A DNA stretch of 7,444 nt, taken from the NCBI GenBank assembly GCA_030604975.1, contig JAUVUV010000101.1:1-7444 (forward strand), in the 5' to 3' direction. The position numbers and the translations under genes were made by a program. The notes below the pieces were generated by a model. That model ran no database searches and had not been told where the DNA came from. It saw only the letters and a program-made list of their open reading frames with translations. The stretch's first letter is position 1. Each line of letters starts with the position of its first letter. This DNA comes from Candidatus Glassiibacteriota bacterium (lineage in GTDB: Bacteria; Gemmatimonadota; Glassbacteria; GWA2-58-10). Shown piece after piece: positions 1-5,538 of this stretch.

Positions 1-2
1 AC

Positions 3-317
3 CGGCCTACGGGAGAAATCGGAGCGGTTTACGTTCCCCGCGGCGGGGGGTTCCACCAGCATTGCTACGAGGGTTTCTCCCACTGGCATCCGAACGAATT
101 CAACGCCATGCGGGTCAGAATCGAGGGCCAGCCGCCGAGGATTCAGGTCTGGATCGGGGAGACGAAAATCACCGATCACCAGAGCACTTTAAACAAGAAT
201 GGCAAGCCTTACGTGCCCGAGTCCGGGGTTATCGGCGTCCAGGTACACCCAGGCGAAAACTGGAAAAAGGGGAGCAAGGTTCTTTTCCGGAAAATTATGA
301 TCAAGGAATTGAAATAA
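3..317 (+). CDS. DUF1080 (3-keto-disaccharide hydrolase-type) protein, C-terminal fragment
   Basis: This is the 3' end of a gene that begins before the window. The frame is open from base 3 and ends with TAA at 315-317, giving about 104 residues. The visible part reads as the second half of a DUF1080 concanavalin-like beta-sandwich: a TGEIGAVYVP strand near the start, then HPNEFNAMRVRIEG (the place where family members carry a W/F-N-x-hydrophobic-R-I strand), then QVWIGETKITDH (family: a V-W-x-N-G-x-x-hydrophobic strand), and finally GVIGVQVHPG and VLFRKIMIKEL, which match the family's closing G-x-I-G-x-Q-x-H-x-G and F-R-N-I-x-I-K-E-L blocks. Family members act on or bind 3-keto-glycosides and other sugars, often exported, and are abundant in Planctomycetes, Verrucomicrobia and Bacteroidetes. 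The N-terminus, any signal peptide and any further domains lie outside the window. A terminator follows directly, so it probably ends its own transcript. Confidence 0.85.
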   Translation, partial: RPTGEIGAVYVPRGGGFHQHCYEGFSHWHPNEFNAMRVRIEGQPPRIQVWIGETKITDHQSTLNKNGKPYVPESGVIGVQVHPGENWKKGSKVLFRKIMIKELK

Positions 318-342
318 GTCCAGCCTGAAGAAGAACTATTTT

Positions 343-385
343 AAAAAAGGCCTAAGCCGCTTTATGCGCGCTTAAGCCTTTTTTT
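343..385 (+). terminator. Rho-independent terminator after the DUF1080 gene
   Basis: An inverted repeat of 15 bases (343-357 with 370-384) pairs with one C-A mismatch around a 12-base loop. The stem core is GGCCTAAGC against GCTTAAGCC, flanked by an A-tract on the left and a run of seven T on the right (379-385). It lies 25 nt after the DUF1080 stop codon. The matching A-tract means it could stop transcription in both directions, although no gene points at it from the right. Confidence 0.88.
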
Positions 386-399
386 CCGCTAATTAGCGG
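386..399. repeat. 14-bp perfect palindrome before the hydrolase operon
   Basis: CCGCTAATTAGCGG is its own reverse complement. It directly abuts the T-tract of the terminator and ends 32 nt before the start of the nucleoside hydrolase-esterase gene. It could be a regulator-binding site, or a second short hairpin (CCGC/GCGG stem) followed by GCTTTTC that backs up the terminator. The sequence cannot decide between these. No convincing -35/-10 pair was found in the 46 nt between the terminator and the gene. Confidence 0.5.
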
Positions 400-431
400 G
401 CTTTTCATACCTTTCATCCTGCGGAGGCGAA

Positions 432-2300
432 ATGCTCTCTCAGCGACCATTTTTTCAAGCTTACCTGTCTCTGCCCGCTCTCTGCCTGGCTCTTATCCTG
501 CTCATGCCTTCACCGCTCTCGGCCCTCATGCGGATCATTATCGACACGGATGCCGCCTGCGAAAGGGACGACCAGCACGCAATCGCCTATGCGCTCCTGA
601 GCCCGGAATTTTTCGATATCGAGGGATTCACCGCCGTGCATAATGGCCCTGGAACACTGGAGAAAAATTTTATCGAAATCCACCACATACTTGGCCTGGC
701 CGGTGTGAGCGGGATACCGGTTTACCGGGGAGCTGACGGCCCCCTGCCAAGTATGGAAAAGGCTGTGGACAGCGAGGCGGCACGTTTTATTATCGAGCGC
801 TCAAAGGTGAAAGGAAAAGGCGAGCTGGTGGTACTCGGTATCGGCGCAGCGACCAACCTTGCCTCGGCGATCCTGCTCGATCCCTCGATAGCCGATCGGG
901 TTACTTTCGCCTGGCTGGGGGGCGTCGACTGGCCTAACGGCAACAGCGGCGAACACAACGCTCTGCAGGATATCGCAGCCGTGAGGGTACTGTTCAGCGC
1001 GGATGCCAGACTGAAATATATCCCCTGCGGCAACAACGTGATGTTTCAGACAAAATACCACAGCGCAAAGGTTTTACGCGGGGTGAGTCCCCTGGGCGAC
1101 TACCTTCACCTGCTGATGATGACCAACCGCTGGAGCATGGACGAACCGTTCAACATTGCCGACCTGATTGCAGTGGGCGTGCTGGCCCACCCTGAGTATG
1201 CCAACTGGCTCAGCTCGCCCGCGCCCTGGATCGATGATCAGGGCGTCTACGACTGGTCCCAGACTTTTGGAGAGATTTCTGTGGCCACGGGTCTTGTCGA
1301 GCACATATATGGCGCGCCAGTGCCTCTCTGGAACGAGTTTTACGCCAAGATAGCCGAGGCTGCGCCTGGTGAACCCACAAACGTGCGCGAGGAACTCTGC
1401 CGCGTGCTCAATATCCACCCCGACCCGCCCGATGTCGCTGCCGTGGAAGGGCCGGTGGAAAAGAAGGACGGTTTTACTCGCCAGGAGGTGCACTGGCCCA
1501 CGATTTTCGGCGAAATCGTCCCGGCATATGTCTGCAAGCCATCGACTGCGCCCAAGGAAAAGCTTCCGGCAGTGATCTGTCTCAGCGGCACCGGAGGCGA
1601 CCGGATCGTGCTCACATCGGAGAAATTCGGCATATTCGAATATGTCAGTATCGGCCGCGACAACCCCCACAAACGCCTTCACGGATGGGCGGCCGAGCTT
1701 ACCCGCCGCGGCTATATCACCCTGACAATGACCCAGCGCGGACTTGGAGACCGCGGCCGGACGGGCGATAAACAGAGCAAAGCAGCCCTGATCCGGGGTT
1801 TCACCTCCCAGGGCATTCACGCACACGAGATCAGGCAGGCGCTGACCTACCTTTCCCGCCGCCCTGACGTGGACCCGGAGCGTATCGGCTGCACCGGGAT
1901 GTCTTTCGGCGGGATCACCACTTTCTACACCACTGCGGCAGACTCCCGTTTCAAAGTGGCTGCACCGCTGTGTGGAGGCGTGGGAAGTCTTCGCCACATA
2001 ATCGAGATCGGTACCCCTGGCTACCACGGTCATTACTGGTGGATCCCCCGGATACTGCTTCATTTCGACCACGGAGAGCTGGTCGCCTCCCAGGCCCCGC
2101 GGCCGTATTTTATCGCTGGGCCGCTGGATGATATCGGCATGCCCAAGGAGGGGGTGCAGGAGCTGCTCGACAAAGCCCGGCCTGCTTATGAGCGTGCCGG
2201 GGCCCCTGACGCCCTGGTCGCTTTCCGGCCCCCTGGACCGCATTCTTTCACCCTGGAGATTTTTGAAGAACTGGTGAAATTTTTTGATAACTATCTGTAG
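432..2300 (+). CDS. Exported nucleoside hydrolase-like / alpha-beta hydrolase fusion
   Basis: A 622-residue two-domain enzyme, probably periplasmic. Residues 1-31 form a signal peptide (hydrophobic core about 13-27, likely cut after LSA). Residues 34 to about 310 form a nucleoside hydrolase (IU-NH) fold: Asp-rich Ca-binding loop D38-T-D40 then D46-D47, the G-x-x-x-T-N block at G138-N142, GG at 163-164, GEHN at 173-176 (E174 and N176 match the ribose-binding E/N), and D244 near the end. Residues from about 345 to the end form an alpha/beta hydrolase resembling dienelactone hydrolases and acetylxylan esterases: oxyanion region SGTGGD (385-390), nucleophile elbow GMSFGG with S491, acid D566 or D567, and His H604 in GPHSF. 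The Asp loop is two residues longer than the classic DxDPGxDD, and the usual catalytic His before the last Asp is Ala (A243). ATG 432 has GGAGG at 423-427. There is no Met codon in residues 301-420, so the halves are not two genes read together. The next hydrolase gene follows after 27 nt, suggesting one operon. The substrate is unknown; the family assignment of both halves is firm. Confidence 0.9.
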   Translation: MLSQRPFFQAYLSLPALCLALILLMPSPLSALMRIIIDTDAACERDDQHAIAYALLSPEFFDIEGFTAVHNGPGTLEKNFIEIHHILGLAGVSGIPVYRGADGPLPSMEKAVDSEAARFIIERSKVKGKGELVVLGIGAATNLASAILLDPSIADRVTFAWLGGVDWPNGNSGEHNALQDIAAVRVLFSADARLKYIPCGNNVMFQTKYHSAKVLRGVSPLGDYLHLLMMTNRWSMDEPFNIADLIAVGVLAHPEYANWLSSPAPWIDDQGVYDWSQTFGEISVATGLVEHIYGAPVPLWNEFYAKIAEAAPGEPTNVREELCRVLNIHPDPPDVAAVEGPVEKKDGFTRQEVHWPTIFGEIVPAYVCKPSTAPKEKLPAVICLSGTGGDRIVLTSEKFGIFEYVSIGRDNPHKRLHGWAAELTRRGYITLTMTQRGLGDRGRTGDKQSKAALIRGFTSQGIHAHEIRQALTYLSRRPDVDPERIGCTGMSFGGITTFYTTAADSRFKVAAPLCGGVGSLRHIIEIGTPGYHGHYWWIPRILLHFDHGELVASQAPRPYFIAGPLDDIGMPKEGVQELLDKARPAYERAGAPDALVAFRPPGPHSFTLEIFEELVKFFDNYL

Positions 2301-2327
2301 TTCGCTTTCTTTTCAGGAGGGCGCCTG

Positions 2328-3308
2328 ATGAAAAGTTTCGCCCCGAATTTGCTGGTAAAAATCCCCGGCCCGGCGGGCCTGTTATTTCTTCTGTTGTTAT
2401 TCACCACTGCTCAGGCAGCAGAAAAAAAGAAAATAATATTCGACACCGACCTCGGCGGCGATATCGATGACGCATTCGCTCACGCGCTGGTGCAGATCAG
2501 CCCGGAGTTCGAGGTGCTGGGAATCACTGTCGCGGACGGCCCGACCCAGGCCCGGGCCAGGGTGAGCTGCCGCATGCTTTACGAGGCCGGCCAGGAACAC
2601 GTCCCTGTGGCGGTGGGCAGGCCGACCCGCCAGGGAAGCAAGCCGCCGCCGCAGTTGAGCTGGGGAGAGGGCTTCGAACGCTATCGGCCGATAAAAAAGC
2701 CAGCCGCTGATTTTATTATCGAAACTCTGCGCAAATACCCGCACCAGGTAACTATTATCAGTGTCGGGCCGGTAACCAACCTTGCCGATGCAATTGACAA
2801 GGACCCTGAGGCCTGGAAGCTGGTGAAAGAGGTTTATTCGATGTTCGGCTCGTTTTACATGGGCTATGGAGGAGATCCGCGCCCGAGTGCCGAGTGGAAC
2901 GTGGTTGCCGATGTGGCAAGCTCCCAGAAACTCATGACATCAGGTGTACCAATCACCCTGGCCGGGCTGGACGTGACAACCATGGTGAAATTCAGCGCGG
3001 AAAGAAGGCTCCAGCTTCTCTATCGAAACTCACCCATGACAGATGCTATCAGCGCGCTTTACACTCTCTGGTCTATTGATAACCCGGACGGAAGAACCCC
3101 GACCCTTTTCGATCCGGTGGCTGTGGCAATGGCGATAACCGATGAGTTTGTCACCTCACGGGAAGCCCACGTGCGGGTTACAGACGAGGGCTACACGGTG
3201 ATTGATGAAAGCCGGACACCCAACTGCAAGATCGGGATGCGAGTGAGCACGGAAAAGTTTATCGACTGGCTAACCAGAAGACTTCTGAAACAAAACCTGA
3301 TGAGGTAA
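2328..3308 (+). CDS. Exported inosine/uridine nucleoside hydrolase-family protein
   Basis: A 326-residue enzyme of the usual size for an IU-NH plus signal peptide. Residues 1-30 are a signal peptide (hydrophobic 17-27, likely cut at AQA/AEK), placing it in the periplasm. The family normally cleaves the N-glycosidic bond of nucleosides to give base and ribose, using a Ca ion held by an Asp cluster. Visible motifs are D39-T-D41 with D47-D48 (again two residues longer than DxDPGxDD), VGPVTNL at 146-152, E189-W-N191, the LDVT block at 214-217 and FDPVAVA at 261-267. The last normally reads HDPxA; here the His is Phe (F261). The start ATG has AGGAGG at 2315-2320, seven bases upstream. It follows the fusion gene by 27 nt and is probably cotranscribed with it. 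Its Asp loop resembles that of the neighbour, but the motifs differ enough that this is not a recent tandem duplicate. The real substrate may be another ribosyl-like or N-glycosyl compound. Confidence 0.9.
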   Translation: MKSFAPNLLVKIPGPAGLLFLLLLFTTAQAAEKKKIIFDTDLGGDIDDAFAHALVQISPEFEVLGITVADGPTQARARVSCRMLYEAGQEHVPVAVGRPTRQGSKPPPQLSWGEGFERYRPIKKPAADFIIETLRKYPHQVTIISVGPVTNLADAIDKDPEAWKLVKEVYSMFGSFYMGYGGDPRPSAEWNVVADVASSQKLMTSGVPITLAGLDVTTMVKFSAERRLQLLYRNSPMTDAISALYTLWSIDNPDGRTPTLFDPVAVAMAITDEFVTSREAHVRVTDEGYTVIDESRTPNCKIGMRVSTEKFIDWLTRRLLKQNLMR

Positions 3309-3424
3309 AACAGTTAACAGCACAATATTCCTGAAACTTTCCAGCGGGTTTAAAAGTTGATAAACCGATAAATCAATCCATTGCCGAAATGGAAACGCGG
3401 TGAACCTTTATTAAGGAGAAAGAG
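3309..3424. other. Intergenic leader with two short hairpins
   Basis: This 116-nt AT-richer gap holds two small inverted repeats: GGTTTA/TAAACC (3347-3352 with 3361-3366, 8-nt loop) and TCCATT/AATGGA (3377-3382 with 3388-3393, 5-nt loop). Neither has a T-tract, so no terminator is supported. I found no convincing promoter. The barrel gene may be read through from the hydrolases or may have its own unrecognised promoter here. Confidence 0.35.
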
Positions 3425-4129
3425 ATGCGCTCATTTTTCACTCTTTTGCTTGCCCTTTTGCTGATTCCATCAGCCGTGATTGCCAGGCTGGAGGCCGGGT
3501 TAGGTCTTTCGCTTGCCCGGCCGCAGAGCGAGTTCAAGGATCATGTCGAATTTGCCTGGGGCGGCGGGGCACGATTCGGCTGGGGGCTCGGCATCGAGTC
3601 CGCGGCTGTGGTTTCCATTTTCGGTGATCTTAACTACCTGAACTATGGAAGGGAACGCCGGGTGGAGCCTTTCAGCATGACAATCCCCGATGTGGTCGTG
3701 GACGTGGTTACGGACAACTACATGTTCATGCTCAGCCCGGGTGTGTCTTTCGGCCTGCGTGACGGTACGGTCCGGCCCTACGGCGAGTTTTTCGGCGGAC
3801 TGACCTATATCGCTACTAAAACCAGGATCGAAAACCGGGACTTTCCCTCAGAACCGATTGCAGAATCCACCAATTTCAGTGACTTCACCTACAATCTCGG
3901 ATTCGGCGGAGGGCTGAAACTCCTTGTCTGGCAAAAAGAAATCGACATGGCTCTTACAGAACTGCGGGAAGCGCTGATTGATATCAAGCTCACCTATATC
4001 AAGGGCGGGGAGGCGGAGTATCTCAAGAAAGGCTCGATTAGCCGCGATCTGGGTAGCATATCTTATGAGACAATTCAATCGAACACCGATCTGCTACAGC
4101 TGCGCATTGGCATGTCATTCGGCTTTTAG
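3425..4129 (+). CDS. Small outer-membrane beta-barrel protein
   Basis: A 234-residue protein with a signal peptide at 1-20 (MRSFF then a Leu-rich core, likely cut after VIA). The mature part alternates short amphipathic strands rich in Gly and aromatics with polar loops. About eight strands can be counted, roughly at residues 22-30, 45-54, 60-74, 98-110, 116-131, 154-168, 184-192 and 223-234, which suggests an eight-stranded OmpW/OmpA/opacity-type barrel. The C-terminus LQLRIGMSFGF has hydrophobic residues at -1, -3, -5, -7 and -9 and ends in Phe, the signal recognised by the BAM assembly machinery. The ATG has AAGGAG at 3413-3418, six bases upstream. The MFS gene starts 26 nt after it, so these two are probably one transcript. 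Its function is unknown; a passive pore or structural role is possible. I do not recognise a specific family. Confidence 0.75.
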   Translation: MRSFFTLLLALLLIPSAVIARLEAGLGLSLARPQSEFKDHVEFAWGGGARFGWGLGIESAAVVSIFGDLNYLNYGRERRVEPFSMTIPDVVVDVVTDNYMFMLSPGVSFGLRDGTVRPYGEFFGGLTYIATKTRIENRDFPSEPIAESTNFSDFTYNLGFGGGLKLLVWQKEIDMALTELREALIDIKLTYIKGGEAEYLKKGSISRDLGSISYETIQSNTDLLQLRIGMSFGF

Positions 4130-4143
4130 CCTAAGTTTGGAAA

Positions 4144-4147
4144 AAGG
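4144..4147 (+). promoter_or_regulatory. Ribosome binding site deciding the MFS start
   Basis: AAGG inside an A-rich run lies eight bases before ATG 4156. That spacing favours ATG 4156 over the in-frame TTG at 4153. A further ATG at 4149 is out of frame and opens only a four-codon reading frame (MIDE) that ends at 4163. Confidence 0.5.
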
Positions 4148-4155
4148 TATGATTG

Positions 4156-5400
4156 ATGAGTGAGCCCGGCGGAATCCCGGAAGAAGCGAAGGTTATTTCC
4201 GGTGCGGAATTGAGCGAGGAGTATCCCTACGAGCGGCGGGTCATTTTTTTCACCGGCCTGGGCCATGCGATGATGCATGTGCTGGAGCTGGTTTACGCGG
4301 GTATTCTTCCCCTGCTGATGGTCCGGTTCGAACTTTCCCTTGCCGAGGTGGGCGTACTGGTTTTCCCGAGCCTGGTCTTTTTAGGGCTGGGCAGCTTTCC
4401 GGCCGGGCTGCTCTCGGACCGCTGGGACTCCTACAAGATATTTCTGCTTTTCTTTTTCGGCTCGGGTGCCGGTGCCGTGCTTGCCGCGCTGAGCAGCTCT
4501 GTCTGGCAGCTGGCAACCGCACTTGGGGTCATGGGGCTGTTTCTCAGCCTTTACCATCCTGCCGGACTGGGCCTGATTTCAATGGGGGTACGGCGAAAGG
4601 GACTGGTGATGGGTATCCACGGGATTTTCGGCAGCCTGGGCCTTGCCATTTCGCCAATTCTGGCGGGTTTGCTGGGAGAGAATTTCGGCTGGCAGGCCGC
4701 ATTTCTCCTTCCTGCGGCTCTGGCTTTCCTCTCTGGTGCAGTACTGCTTTTCTTTCCGATCAGGATCGCCCACCACGAGGTCGATGCAAAGGGCAATAAA
4801 GTGAAAGGCAAGATCGAACCCACCGCGCGGCGTACCCTGCTCTGGCTTTACAGCATAATGATCGTACTGGGGTTTGTCTACCGTGGCCTGATGACCTATC
4901 TGCCCACGTATTTCGGTGAGAATGTCCAAATGGGCTGGCTCTCAGCCGTGGTCGCCGGTGGTCTGTTCGCCTCGATCACCCTGACCATTGGAGGTCTGGG
5001 CCAGGTCTGGGGCGGCCACCTTTCGGACCGGATCGACCCGTTCAGACTCTATTCGCGCGTGGTACCCGCATTCGCTCCTCTTCTCCTGTTTGCAGTGCTT
5101 TTCAGCGGCTATCCGCTGGTTATCGGAATGTGCGTCTTCTTTTTCTTTTTCTTCTCCAGCCAGCCTCTTGAAAACCAGATGCTTGCCCAGGCCACTCCTC
5201 CCGATTACCGCAGCACGAGCTATGGGGTGAAGTTCGGCCTGAATATGGGAATCGGCGCTCTGGCTGCTCCATTCTGCGGCTGGATCGGGGATCATTTCGG
5301 CATGGCTTGGATTTTTTATACACTGGCCCTGATCCTGCTTGCCTCAGCCGTTGGAGTATTCCGCCTTAAGGCGGTCGTCAGAAACCAGGCATCGTCCTGA
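4156..5400 (+). CDS. MFS transporter, fosmidomycin-resistance (Fsr)-like
   Basis: A 414-residue inner-membrane permease of the major facilitator superfamily with about 12 hydrophobic segments in two halves, separated by a polar, basic loop around residues 203-226. Family marks: GHAMMHVLELVYAGILPLL at 36-54 matches the first helix of Fsr-type permeases (H followed by a helix ending in LPLL), the inter-helix 2-3 motif is GLLSDRW at 84-90 with a second copy GGHLSDRID at 286-294, and YHPAG at 133-137 corresponds to the (F/Y)HP motif of this subgroup. Known relatives export fosmidomycin or other small molecules, but many members have no known substrate. The start chosen is ATG 4156, supported by AAGG at 4144-4147; an in-frame TTG sits one codon upstream. 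Six consecutive Phe (328-333) are encoded by a pyrimidine-only tract. Placed 26 nt after the barrel gene, it could share a transcript with it and move a related solute; that link is inference. Confidence 0.88.
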   Translation: MSEPGGIPEEAKVISGAELSEEYPYERRVIFFTGLGHAMMHVLELVYAGILPLLMVRFELSLAEVGVLVFPSLVFLGLGSFPAGLLSDRWDSYKIFLLFFFGSGAGAVLAALSSSVWQLATALGVMGLFLSLYHPAGLGLISMGVRRKGLVMGIHGIFGSLGLAISPILAGLLGENFGWQAAFLLPAALAFLSGAVLLFFPIRIAHHEVDAKGNKVKGKIEPTARRTLLWLYSIMIVLGFVYRGLMTYLPTYFGENVQMGWLSAVVAGGLFASITLTIGGLGQVWGGHLSDRIDPFRLYSRVVPAFAPLLLFAVLFSGYPLVIGMCVFFFFFFSSQPLENQMLAQATPPDYRSTSYGVKFGLNMGIGALAAPFCGWIGDHFGMAWIFYTLALILLASAVGVFRLKAVVRNQASS

Positions 5401-5436
5401 ATCAATCAGGAATTCACCCTTTTAAATCTTCCGATA

Positions 5437-5470
5437 CAGGCCGCTTGCGCCACAAGAGGCCTGGTGTTTT
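5437..5470 (+). terminator. Probable terminator after the MFS gene
   Basis: CAGGCC (5437-5442) pairs with GGCCTG (5458-5463). Inside, after a G-A mismatch, CTTG (5444-5447) pairs with CAAG (5453-5456) around the loop CGCCA. The stem is followed by GTGTTTT, a short and imperfect T-tract. It lies 36 nt beyond the MFS stop codon. The stem is good and the tail weak, so termination may be partial. Confidence 0.55.
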
Positions 5471-5525
5471 GATTGTGCGAATACCCTCTCCCTTGACGAA
5501 TCTTGCCCATTTGAACATCTTTATT

Positions 5526-5530
5526 AGAGG
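5526..5530 (+). promoter_or_regulatory. Ribosome binding site deciding the CDF start
   Basis: AGAGG ends eight bases before ATG 5539. The in-frame GTG at 5530 would overlap this site, so ATG 5539 is the better start. Confidence 0.55.
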
Positions 5531-5538
5531 TGTTCTGC

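Larger units (their letters stand above)
5401..5538. other. Intergenic region between MFS and CDF genes
   Basis: This 138-nt gap contains the terminator-like hairpin at 5437-5470 and the ribosome binding site of the CDF gene. A TTGACG at 5493-5498 resembles a -35 box, but the base positions 17 nt further on (CATCTT, 5516-5521) match a -10 box poorly. A promoter is likely here because a terminator precedes it, but I cannot locate it firmly. Confidence 0.4.

Noticed and set aside
62..328. An 88-codon frame overlapping the DUF1080 gene end
   Set aside because: It is out of frame with the DUF1080 motifs, lacks any family resemblance and has a composition typical of a shadow frame.
1074..2243. 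A 389-codon open frame on the - strand, inside the fusion gene
   Set aside because: It lies wholly antisense to a gene with firm motifs, has no recognisable domain, and is rich in Arg, Gly, His and Val as expected of a shadow frame in GC-rich coding DNA. No ribosome site or promoter supports it.
432..3308. The two hydrolase genes as a recent tandem duplication
   Set aside because: They share the fold and the loop length, but their motifs (DTDAACERDD versus DTDLGGDIDD, GEHN versus AEWN, NIADL versus LFDPV) differ widely, so any duplication is ancient or they were assembled separately.
3347..3393. Two small hairpins as a terminator or riboswitch before the barrel gene
   Set aside because: Stems are only six base pairs, there is no T-tract, and no known riboswitch core is visible.
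4153..4155. TTG as the start of the MFS gene
   Set aside because: ATG 4156 is the next codon and has better spacing from AAGG at 4144-4147.
5493..5521. TTGACG ... CATCTT as a sigma-70 promoter of the CDF gene
   Set aside because: The -35 match is good but the -10 at 17-nt spacing matches only three of six positions, so it is not listed as a feature.
5530..5532. GTG as the start of the CDF gene
   Set aside because: It overlaps the likely ribosome binding site AGAGG; ATG 5539 has correct spacing.
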